A stretch of DNA of 64,000 nt from NCBI GenBank assembly GCA_051647245.1, contig JBOFDS010000011.1, positions 62,001 through 126,000 on the forward strand, given 5' to 3'. Made by a program: the position numbers and the translations under genes. The first letter of the stretch is position 1. The number at the start of each line of letters is the position of its first letter. This stretch comes from Brevinema_A sp051647245. GTDB taxonomy: Bacteria; Spirochaetota; Brevinematia; Brevinematales; Brevinemataceae. The notes below the pieces were generated by a model. It worked only from the letters and a program-made list of their open reading frames with translations. It did not search any database and was not told the origin of the DNA. Positions 52,047 through 60,117 of this stretch are shown here, in pieces.

Positions 52047-55000
52047 CTACTTTTGATAGCGTTCGAGAATCAACTCGACATACGCTGGGGTGATTTTAAG
52101 ATTTTTAGAAATATCGGCGACACTCCATTTTTGTTCATGGAGTCTGAGAATATTTTTGATATTTTGTTCTTCTTCGCCATCATCTTGATTTTGACGAGGA
52201 ATTCCAAGATTGGCTCCTGTTTTTTCGACATTATTCATAGCTTTCGCAATCCACTCACGCATCTTATCGAGACGTTTCATTTCTGCATCAATATGAACAA
52301 TCATATGATCAAGCTCATTAAAACGAGAAACTGCGGTCTGGAGGGTGTTTTGATCCCCCGCAAGAATTTTCATTTCTGATTGGAGAGACGCAAAATTACC
52401 CTGCAATTGATCCGAAAATAAAGAAATCTCTTCAATTTTGGAAACAAGTGCTTCTGTCGAATTAGATAAAGTGGAAATTCCATTATCTGTCATTTCGATA
52501 CGGCTCATAATTTGATCAACAAGATCTTTCCGTTGCTCAAGTAAACCTAACGAATCCTGCAGATCATTAAAAGTAGAAAGATTCTTCAATAAGAGATCTT
52601 CCAATTCTTTGGCTTTATCTTTTTCGGCTTCTAACTGTTCAAACACACTACCAACAGCTTTAACATCATTGATAGAGTTGATAAGATGTTCACGTGTGCG
52701 TTCAGCTTCTTCGGTTTGAAGATTTAAGGCCTGCACCTGCACCTCGAGTGTATTTCGAGACGCGTCGATATTTTGAAGAACTTCCCTACCCTCATAAAAG
52801 GAATTTTTGAGGTTATTCATCAAATCATCAACATCTTTTCTCAATGCAGTTACTTCATTAGAACTTTTTTGTAAACTATGGATAAGCTCATCGGCCTTAT
52901 CCAATTTTTCAGATTTTTTATAGAAGGAAGCGAGTTGTTTGTCGGCTTCTTTGATTCGTGCAGACAAACGATCCAAATCCTTTTGAGCAATATCGCGAAC
53001 ATCTTTTTCCTGCTTCCAAAGCTCTTCTTTTAGGTTGGTCATTTCTTGACGAGCGAGCGTTAGCTGATGTTGAATATCATCACGACATCCCCGAATGTGG
53101 TCAGCAGAATACTGTTTAAAGTCATCCATGCGACGTGAAGATTCCTGAATCAAACGTTCAGATTCATCGCGAAGCTTACTCAAAGAACTGTCTTTAACAC
53201 TCTCTAGTAGATGCTCCACGTTACTAATTTCACTCTTGATAATATTAAAGGTATCTCTAGCCTCACCAAGACTTTCTTCATAACGCTCTTTCCACATTTC
53301 AGAATCATTATGGAATGCTGTTCGCTCACGATTAAAGACTTCACGTGCATGACCTATTGTTTCTTCGTATCGTTCTTTCCAAATTGATGATTCGTTTTGG
53401 AATTCGGCACGCTCTCTATCAAACAGGTCTCCCATCATAATTTTCAAATCATTACTGAGAGATTGTAAGTGAAGTTTAATCGATTCAGATGCAGCAGACA
53501 ATGCCCTATCTTTATCACGCTCAACTTCTTGAACCATTTGCACAATTTTATTCTTTTCAATATCAAAGTTTTCGTTAATTTCTTGGAAGCGTTGCTCGAG
53601 AAGATCAACATAAGCCTGTTTTTCAGCGACAGATTGCTGCAAACGTTCCGCATCGAGAGACATTTCTTGGATAGTCTGCTGAAATTGGTCACGATATTCG
53701 CGTTCAAGAACATGTGTAACTTCTTCAATACTACGTTGGAGGCGTTCTTGATTTGCTTCACGGAAGTTTCTTTCCACCAACTCAAGATTTTCATTAATTT
53801 TTTCTTCAAGGTTACTTCTAAATTCGGCAAGGATATTGGTCGCATCTGCATTAGTGTTATTCACGACATCACGAAGAGAGTTGATACTATCTTGGAATTT
53901 ATCTTCTTCATGAGCAAGGTATTCTGTCGTTTTTGTATTAAGAGCCTTAAAACGTTCTTCCATCATAGATTCTTGTTCCATGAAAGCGGTTGAAGTACGG
54001 GTCAATTCGGCTTTAATATTTTCAATTTGATCTTGGAGTTCTTGTTCGAGACGTTCTTTTGTGGTTTCAACTCGTTGTGATAATTGGAAGAGGGCATCAT
54101 TAACATGTGAGTCGACCCCTTGGGTGCGTTCCCCAATCAAATGCTCAAACTTCGCTTCTGAATCAGAAACCATAACTTGGACTTTATCCACCGACTCATC
54201 GATACGACCAAGTAAAGCTGACTCAGCCTCTCGAAAGAATTGTTCTTTTTCGAAGATAGCTTGTTCCATTGTTTCTTTGGAGAGCTGAGTTTCTTCTTTT
54301 AATTTGTTCCACATATCAAAAACATCTTCGAGATTTGTATGTGCAATAGTCTTTGCAAGTTCAAGGTCACTATCGTATTTATCTTTCAATGTTTCCAGAT
54401 TTATTTCGATATATTCTTTAAATTCTTTGATACGTTTTGCGATTTCATCAGATGCGCCACCAAGCTCATTAATTTTGACACTAATTTCATTATCTTTATT
54501 AGACATTTGTTCACGAGCATTGAGGAGGTATTTATTGAGGTCTTCTTGAAGAACGTCATGGAAAGAAGCAAGCTCAGCCCTGCTCTTTTCTTGAAGACTA
54601 TTTGTGAACATACGATAATCTGATTCAAATAAATTCACTGTATCTCTGAGGTCTTGTACGGTTTTGGCGACTTCTTTAGATTGTTCTTTCATCTCAAGAA
54701 TCGTCCCAATCTTTTCTTCTGCATCTTTAAATTCGGCACTGATCTGTTTATAAGTGGATAATTCAGTTTGTATCCCAGCAATCTCGTTACGAAGTGCTTG
54801 CAAGATATCTTGACCTTGAGCCATATCATGATCAAATTCTTTGACCTTTTCTTGGAGCATTTGTGCCAAACGATTCATCCTCTCCATCGCAATATCAGAA
54901 GAAATCATTTTATCATGAAATTCTTTTTCTTTTTGACGAAGCATCGCTTCAACACGACGCTCAGAATCCTTGAGGAAATTTTGAAGTGACTGCACGGAAA

Positions 55001-55082
55001 TATTACGGGCATCCGTATGTCTAAAATAAAACAACAATCCTGTAAAAAAGAGAAGGGAAAGAAGAGGGATAAAAATCTCCAT
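52047..55082 (-). CDS. Giant membrane-anchored coiled-coil protein, SpiroCoCo-like (1011 aa)
   Basis: One N-terminal membrane helix (MEIFIPLLSLLFFTGLLFYF) is followed by about 930 residues of continuous coiled coil rich in Glu, Lys, Gln and Leu. It ends in a compact helical module resembling a helix-turn-helix (RLHEQKWSVADISKNLKITPAYVELIL). This layout is that of the large coiled-coil proteins annotated as SpiroCoCo in spirochaetes; the function is unknown, and a cell-shape or cytoskeletal scaffold role is speculative. Near-repeats within the rod (about residues 580-630: ERAEFQNESSIWKERYEETIG and ERTAFHNDSEMWKERYEESL) show internal duplication. The ATG at 55082 lacks a strong ribosome site. 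Confidence 0.82.
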   Translation of the reverse strand: MEIFIPLLSLLFFTGLLFYFRHTDARNISVQSLQNFLKDSERRVEAMLRQKEKEFHDKMISSDIAMERMNRLAQMLQEKVKEFDHDMAQGQDILQALRNEIAGIQTELSTYKQISAEFKDAEEKIGTILEMKEQSKEVAKTVQDLRDTVNLFESDYRMFTNSLQEKSRAELASFHDVLQEDLNKYLLNAREQMSNKDNEISVKINELGGASDEIAKRIKEFKEYIEINLETLKDKYDSDLELAKTIAHTNLEDVFDMWNKLKEETQLSKETMEQAIFEKEQFFREAESALLGRIDESVDKVQVMVSDSEAKFEHLIGERTQGVDSHVNDALFQLSQRVETTKERLEQELQDQIENIKAELTRTSTAFMEQESMMEERFKALNTKTTEYLAHEEDKFQDSINSLRDVVNNTNADATNILAEFRSNLEEKINENLELVERNFREANQERLQRSIEEVTHVLEREYRDQFQQTIQEMSLDAERLQQSVAEKQAYVDLLEQRFQEINENFDIEKNKIVQMVQEVERDKDRALSAASESIKLHLQSLSNDLKIMMGDLFDRERAEFQNESSIWKERYEETIGHAREVFNRERTAFHNDSEMWKERYEESLGEARDTFNIIKSEISNVEHLLESVKDSSLSKLRDESERLIQESSRRMDDFKQYSADHIRGCRDDIQHQLTLARQEMTNLKEELWKQEKDVRDIAQKDLDRLSARIKEADKQLASFYKKSEKLDKADELIHSLQKSSNEVTALRKDVDDLMNNLKNSFYEGREVLQNIDASRNTLEVQVQALNLQTEEAERTREHLINSINDVKAVGSVFEQLEAEKDKAKELEDLLLKNLSTFNDLQDSLGLLEQRKDLVDQIMSRIEMTDNGISTLSNSTEALVSKIEEISLFSDQLQGNFASLQSEMKILAGDQNTLQTAVSRFNELDHMIVHIDAEMKRLDKMREWIAKAMNNVEKTGANLGIPRQNQDDGEEEQNIKNILRLHEQKWSVADISKNLKITPAYVELILERYQK

Positions 55083-55147
55083 AATAACTACTTGACATCC
55101 TTTTCGGTGCAAAAATTTCTGCAAACATAATATTCACATGATATTAC

Positions 55148-55176
55148 ATTATAAATAATATTTAAAAATATTTCAA
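55148..55176 (-). promoter_or_regulatory. Promoter of the coiled-coil/serS operon
   Basis: TTGAAA, 17 bases, TATAAT on the minus strand; leader about 60 bases. Confidence 0.65.
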
Positions 55177-55218
55177 ACTATACACACGTAGTATAGCAGT
55201 TATTTAGATCTTTTATTC

Positions 55219-55247
55219 TTGATTTTTATGAAAAGATTTCTTATAAT
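55219..55247 (+). promoter_or_regulatory. Promoter of the RDD protein gene
   Basis: TTGATT, 17 bases, TATAAT at 55242-55247, divergent from the promoter at 55148-55176. Confidence 0.65.
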
Positions 55248-55296
55248 TAGTAATCTTGCTTTGTGAGAAACAAAAATACCTTCTTGGAGTCCTATC

Positions 55297-55953
55297 GTGA
55301 TCAAAAAAGTACAAGCTCTGAAGCTCGCCCCTTGGTGGAAACGCCTCTTATCCTACTTTGTCGACCAACTATTTTTATTCGTGCTTTTGGTTGCATTTAT
55401 TTTGGGTATTTATGGAAATGAATTTGTAGAATTAATTAATAGTATTAATAATTTGACAGATACTTCGGCAATCACAGAAAATCTTTCTGCATTTTTCACT
55501 TCTTCTGAGCTAGAACAACTTGGCACAGAAAGACAATCCATGTTTTACCTTGCTCAAATCATCCAAAATAAATATTCTCGCTCAATTTTTCTCCTCTCCC
55601 AAATTCTATCTTTTATGTATTTCTTCTTAATGTGGATGGGATCAGGTCAAACAATAGGCGCAATGCTATTGAAGATTAGGGTGATATCTCCTATTGGTAT
55701 CAGACCGCCTGTAATTTCTACTATTACAAGAGTGATCGCGATGAAAGTTGGGGAAATGGCGTGGGGACTACCCTTCCTTATCACCACAAACCCTCTCTTC
55801 AAACAACGCCTCCATGATAGCTTATCTCAGACGATTGTTGTAGAAGATTTTGATTTGGACGAAATATTAAATAGTATCGATGAACTTGACAATGAAGAAA
55901 AATCCGAAGATCCTCAGATCCAAAAAGATGAATCTTCCAACGAAGATAAATAA
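55297..55953 (+). CDS. RDD-family membrane protein (218 aa)
   Basis: An inner-membrane protein of the RDD family (Arg-Asp-Asp; here AP.WKRLLSYFVDQLFLFVLL, R and D kept). Three or four hydrophobic segments, with MWMGSGQTIGAMLLKIRV and the late LHDSLSQTIVV hallmark. The C-terminal 35 residues are highly acidic (DELDNEEKSEDPQ). Some RDD proteins act as Na+/H+ or other exporters; here the role is unknown. GTG start with GGAG 7 bases upstream. Confidence 0.85.
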   Translation: MIKKVQALKLAPWWKRLLSYFVDQLFLFVLLVAFILGIYGNEFVELINSINNLTDTSAITENLSAFFTSSELEQLGTERQSMFYLAQIIQNKYSRSIFLLSQILSFMYFFLMWMGSGQTIGAMLLKIRVISPIGIRPPVISTITRVIAMKVGEMAWGLPFLITTNPLFKQRLHDSLSQTIVVEDFDLDEILNSIDELDNEEKSEDPQIQKDESSNEDK

Positions 55954-55960
55954 AAAAAAT

Positions 55961-55988
55961 AAAAACTCCCTATTTCTAGGGAGTTTTT
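55961..55988. terminator. Bidirectional terminator
   Basis: Arms AAAAACTCCCTA and TAGGGAGTTTTT around TTTC, between the convergent RDD and M20 peptidase genes. Confidence 0.9.
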
Positions 55989-55991
55989 TGA

Positions 55992-57107
55992 TTAGGATTG
56001 TTTGATAAGTTGGAGAACAAGTTTTGTTGTATCTACAAGATCTTGAATTCTGATAAATTCTTTCACGCTATGAATTTCTTCCATCCCAACGCTGATCACG
56101 GTACAATCGATATTGTTTGTGGAGTAGATATTAGCGTTTGTTCCGCCACAAGATTCCTCGTAACGAGCCTTAATACCAATTTCAGAAAGCCCTTTGGTGA
56201 CAAATTGGATCAATGGAGAATCTTCATTAAAGTCATAGCCCACATTAGATAGACTGATTTGACATTGGATATCGACAGCTTTATCTTTATGAGTGGCTAC
56301 GGCTGTTTTGACTTGTTCAAGAAGAGGTTGACATTGAGCATCAATAATAGAACGAACTTCCCCAACAATTTTCACTTCTTCAGGAACAACATTACGCCCT
56401 GAGCCACCATTGATGAGACCAACGTTACATACGGTATCACTCGCGATACGTCCTGATGGTAGATCAACAATAACGTGCCCAGCGGCTTTGATAGCATTAA
56501 CACCTTTTTCAGGCGCAACACCCGCGTGAGCAGCCTTGCCTGTGATGGTGATGACATACTCGTAATGATAAGGAGCTTTAAGATTGATCTTTCCGACAGG
56601 CCCACCAGAATCTAAAATAATACCGTAAGCAAGATTTTTGAATTCATCTTGAGGGATGAATTGAGCTCCTATCAAACCAACCTCTTCTGCAGAAGAAATA
56701 ATAAATAAAAGATCACCATGAGGGAGATTGTTTTCTAAGATTTCATCAATTGCCACAAGCATACTTGCGATTCCACATTTGTCATCAGCTCCAAGAATGC
56801 TATTTCCAGAAGATCTAATAATATCTCCGTCAATCACAGGCATGACATTTTCACAAGGATTTACCGTATCTGCGTGTGCATCAAAGAACAATCCCTTTTT
56901 AGAAGGATCTGTCGCAGGTATTCTAAGCAACATATTTTCTGTTTCTTTTTGGAATTTTTCAGAGAAATAAGGCAAACGCTTCACTTCAATTTTTTTACCG
57001 GACAAATGTTTTTCTACATAATCAAAAATTGGTTTTTCTTCAAAACTTGGGGAAGAAATTTTTGCCATTTCAATAAATAATTTCACAACTTTTTCTTGCA
57101 TATCCAT
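55992..57107 (-). CDS. M20-family peptidase, peptidase-T-like (371 aa)
   Basis: A cytoplasmic zinc aminopeptidase of the PepT-like M20 group. Metal and catalytic motifs: GLFFDAHADTV (H, D), NSILGADDKCGIA (bridging D), SSAEEVGLIGA (catalytic E and E ligand) and VISVGMEEIHSVKE (late His). The dimerisation domain lies in the middle. The ATG at 57107 is preferred: GAGGT sits 5 bases upstream and overlaps the preceding in-frame ATG, so the ATG at 57119 is unlikely to be used. Confidence 0.9.
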   Translation of the reverse strand: MDMQEKVVKLFIEMAKISSPSFEEKPIFDYVEKHLSGKKIEVKRLPYFSEKFQKETENMLLRIPATDPSKKGLFFDAHADTVNPCENVMPVIDGDIIRSSGNSILGADDKCGIASMLVAIDEILENNLPHGDLLFIISSAEEVGLIGAQFIPQDEFKNLAYGIILDSGGPVGKINLKAPYHYEYVITITGKAAHAGVAPEKGVNAIKAAGHVIVDLPSGRIASDTVCNVGLINGGSGRNVVPEEVKIVGEVRSIIDAQCQPLLEQVKTAVATHKDKAVDIQCQISLSNVGYDFNEDSPLIQFVTKGLSEIGIKARYEESCGGTNANIYSTNNIDCTVISVGMEEIHSVKEFIRIQDLVDTTKLVLQLIKQS

Positions 57108-57138
57108 GGAGTACCTCATATTTATAGTATTATTCTTT

Positions 57139-57166
57139 ATTATAACAAAATATACATAAAAATCAA
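57139..57166 (-). promoter_or_regulatory. Promoter of the M20 peptidase gene
   Basis: TTGATT, 16 bases, TATAAT on the minus strand, about 32 bases before the ATG. Confidence 0.6.
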
Positions 57167-57200
57167 TCTTATCAAGAAGAATATTGCGTATTTCCTATTA

Positions 57201-57229
57201 TTGCAAAAAATAAGAAATTTTGTTATACT
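57201..57229 (+). promoter_or_regulatory. Promoter of the SNF2 helicase gene
   Basis: TTGCAA, 17 bases, TATACT at 57224-57229; AGGAGG precedes the ATG at 57257. Confidence 0.6.
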
Positions 57230-57256
57230 TTAATATATAAAAGGCAGGAGGTCGGC

Positions 57257-60073
57257 ATGAATTATTTTTCTTTAGAAATCACCGCAAAAACGACCAATCG
57301 TCTGATTAAAGAACTTCTCCTTACCCTCCACACATCTGATGAAATCAGCAAAGAACTACATAGTGCACAACCTTCTTTCTTGAGTTTTGCTGATAAACTT
57401 AGTTTCTCCGAACGTTCCTTTCTTGATTATTGGTACAAACTCTGTGCCAATGAAAAAAACAAATCTTCTCTTCTCGTCTCTGCGCCATTTAGTTCGGATA
57501 TTTTACAATTTTTCGGCACGGTGCCTACCTCTTTCTCAATTCCTCAGGCGAATATTGATATTTCGTCTCTATCACTTGCGAAAAAGTCTTTTTCTCCGAA
57601 GTATATTTTACATATCGTTGATTCTAGTATCAGCTTCAAAAGCAAGGATATTTCCTTTTTGTTTCCAGGAGCATTTCCTTATGCTATTTTTGGGGAACAA
57701 ATTGGAACTATTGATTCACCACTAAGTCGGCAAACTCTTGAATCTCTTTTTGAGAATAATCATGCATTTCTCCCTGTACAAGATGTTTCTTTTTTAATGA
57801 ATCAAATTCACACAGAAAATTCTTATTTTTCTTCGCTTATTTCCACACCAAAAATTGTCAAATCAGAAACGATGGTTCCTGTGTTTGAATTTAATTATCA
57901 TGCACAAAAATATGAACTTGAGCTTTTTGTTGAAGCGGAAATTGATAAAAAAGCTGTACGATTTGCTTTGCCCCTTGAAAAAACACAACAACTTCTCAAA
58001 AAAAATCAGTCCCTGACCTTAATGAATGAAAAACACAATGCCGTCCTTTTGATTGATGAGAATCACCCTGTTCGTGAGAAGCTTCAGCATATTGTAACGA
58101 CTAGTTTCCGTAATTTTTATACGCTTTTAGGGGAGATTGCAGACAACAAAATCATAACGAGCGACAAAAGCAATCTTTTTGAAGGCTTTTTACCAAAAGT
58201 TATGGATGACGTATTACTCTATAAAGCAAATAACAAAAAACAACTTCGTTTCTTCCTCGAAACAAAAAGTCCATCCGTCGCTATCAAAAGTACTTCTAGT
58301 ACGACGCTATTTGGTAATATGGATTGGTTATCTATTGATTTTGAATTCGACCACCATGCTATTAAACTTACTTTGGAAGATCTTGCACACATTATCAAGC
58401 ATGGTTTTATTGAAAAAGACGACTCTCTGATTACGATCTCAGATGATGAGATTGATCCGATTGCTAAGCTTCTTGAAATCAGTAAAGTCCGTGGCGACCA
58501 TAAATTAGAAATTCAAGCAGCATTTCTTCCTTGGCTTTTATCAATGTACCCCAATGCAACAATCCCTGGTGAATGGAGTAGTTTAAAAAATTTCATCACT
58601 GACAACATCACTCCTGAGATCGCTCTCAGTGAGTTTGCTGAGACTACGCTACGCGACTATCAAAAAAATGGCGTGAAGCGTTTGGGCTTATTACATGAGT
58701 TTGGTTTTGGTTCTGTACTTGCTGATGAAATGGGTCTTGGTAAGACTTTACAAATCCTCACCTTGCTTGATATCTATCTAAAAAATAATGGAAAAGCACT
58801 CATTGTGACGCCTAGTGCCTTGACCTTGAACTGGAAAGCTGAAATTGATAAATTCTACCCGGATCGTTTCAAGACCTTGATCGTTAAGGGAACTCGTGAA
58901 GTCCGTAGCAAAAAAATTGATGCAATCAACGATTATGATATTATTATTACATCTTATAATACTTTAAGCTCTGACAAAGATTTGTACGAAAAGTTAGGAT
59001 TTGATTTTGTTATTATTGATGAGGCTCAACAAATCAAAAACAAAAACGCTCAGCGTTCTAAAAATGTCAAGAACATCAATGCTCGCACACGGATTGCTGT
59101 GAGTGGCACACCTCTTGAGAATAATATTGCTGATCTGTGGTCTATTTTTGATTTTGTAATGCCTGGATTTCTTGGAACACACAAGCACTTTCAAAAGAAT
59201 TTTGAAGACCCTCTCAAGAATTTTGATACTGATAAAAGAAAAGAGATTCTCACTCGTCTTAAGCAAATGACCAGTCTTTTTGTCATTCGTCGTACCAAAG
59301 CAAACACTTATAAAGAGTTGCCATCAAAGATCGAACAGACACTCATCACAGAGCTCACAAACAAACAAAAAACACTGTATCTCGATACGCTCTCGCAAGT
59401 TCGAACGAATTTTATGAATATTGTTGAGACAAAAGGTTTCAATCAAAGCCGTATTGACTTTTTATCTGTGTTGACAAGTCTCCGTCAGATTGCCTTGCAC
59501 CCAGGTCTTGTATATCAAGAACTACTCTCTGAAAACTCCGAGGAATTCTCTTCAAAAATAACAGTCTTATTAGAGATTTTAGATGAAGCATTTAGCTCAG
59601 GACATCGTGTATTGATTTTTAGTCAATTTGTTTCGATGCTCTCCATCATCAAAAAAGAACTCCAAAAACAAGATATTGAATATTTATACATCGATGGAAA
59701 AACACCAAATCGCGTGGAGCTGTGTGACACCTTTAATAATGGCACGACACCTGTGTTCTTGATTTCTCTTAAAGCTGGTGGTGTTGGTTTGAACCTGACT
59801 GGTGCGGACACGGTTATTTTATTTGATCCTTGGTGGAATCCTTCTGTGGAAAATCAAGCTATCGATAGAGCTCACCGTATCGGACAAGATAAAGTAGTCA
59901 ATGTTTATCGTTTGATGACAAAAGGTACTATCGAAGAGAAGATTTACAATCTACAACGAAAAAAAGAGTTTTTATTCGATAATATTATTCAAGAAAATCC
60001 TCATTTCGAACGATTTTCTTCTGAAGAATTATTATCCTTACTTAATATCGATGAAGAATTATTTGAAGAATAA
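57257..60073 (+). CDS. SNF2-family DEAD/H helicase-like ATPase (938 aa)
   Basis: A large SWI/SNF-type ATPase that probably translocates on double-stranded DNA, related to bacterial RapA-like and HepA-like proteins. Motifs: Walker A DEMGLGKTLQIL near residue 490, Walker B-like IIDEAQQIKN near 588, SGTPLENN, and the C-terminal helicase lobe with LISLKAGGVGLNLTGADTVI, FDPWWNPSVENQAIDRAHRIGQ and NVYRLMTKGTIEEKI. The first 450 residues, which have no family motif I recognise, contain several small beta-rich segments. No methylase, nuclease or Class 2 partner adjoins it. Its terminator starts 3 bases after the stop. Confidence 0.93.
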   Translation: MNYFSLEITAKTTNRLIKELLLTLHTSDEISKELHSAQPSFLSFADKLSFSERSFLDYWYKLCANEKNKSSLLVSAPFSSDILQFFGTVPTSFSIPQANIDISSLSLAKKSFSPKYILHIVDSSISFKSKDISFLFPGAFPYAIFGEQIGTIDSPLSRQTLESLFENNHAFLPVQDVSFLMNQIHTENSYFSSLISTPKIVKSETMVPVFEFNYHAQKYELELFVEAEIDKKAVRFALPLEKTQQLLKKNQSLTLMNEKHNAVLLIDENHPVREKLQHIVTTSFRNFYTLLGEIADNKIITSDKSNLFEGFLPKVMDDVLLYKANNKKQLRFFLETKSPSVAIKSTSSTTLFGNMDWLSIDFEFDHHAIKLTLEDLAHIIKHGFIEKDDSLITISDDEIDPIAKLLEISKVRGDHKLEIQAAFLPWLLSMYPNATIPGEWSSLKNFITDNITPEIALSEFAETTLRDYQKNGVKRLGLLHEFGFGSVLADEMGLGKTLQILTLLDIYLKNNGKALIVTPSALTLNWKAEIDKFYPDRFKTLIVKGTREVRSKKIDAINDYDIIITSYNTLSSDKDLYEKLGFDFVIIDEAQQIKNKNAQRSKNVKNINARTRIAVSGTPLENNIADLWSIFDFVMPGFLGTHKHFQKNFEDPLKNFDTDKRKEILTRLKQMTSLFVIRRTKANTYKELPSKIEQTLITELTNKQKTLYLDTLSQVRTNFMNIVETKGFNQSRIDFLSVLTSLRQIALHPGLVYQELLSENSEEFSSKITVLLEILDEAFSSGHRVLIFSQFVSMLSIIKKELQKQDIEYLYIDGKTPNRVELCDTFNNGTTPVFLISLKAGGVGLNLTGADTVILFDPWWNPSVENQAIDRAHRIGQDKVVNVYRLMTKGTIEEKIYNLQRKKEFLFDNIIQENPHFERFSSEELLSLLNIDEELFEE

Positions 60074-60075
60074 AC

Positions 60076-60106
60076 AAAAAAGGAAGCATAACGCTTCCTT
60101 TTTTTT
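60076..60106. terminator. Bidirectional terminator
   Basis: Arms GGAAGC and GCTTCC around ATAAC, flanked by A and T tracts, after the SNF2 stop and 11 bases past the ATPase stop on the other strand. Confidence 0.9.
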
Positions 60107-60117
60107 GATTGAATAAA

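Noticed and set aside
52600..53450. Repeated similar segments in the coiled-coil gene as DNA repeats or CRISPR
   Set aside because: The similarity is at protein heptad level with poor DNA identity and no constant spacers. No CRISPR array was seen anywhere in the window.
57107..57119. ATG at 57119 as start of the M20 peptidase
   Set aside because: Its first codons contain the GAGGT ribosome site for the ATG at 57107, and it has no ribosome site of its own.
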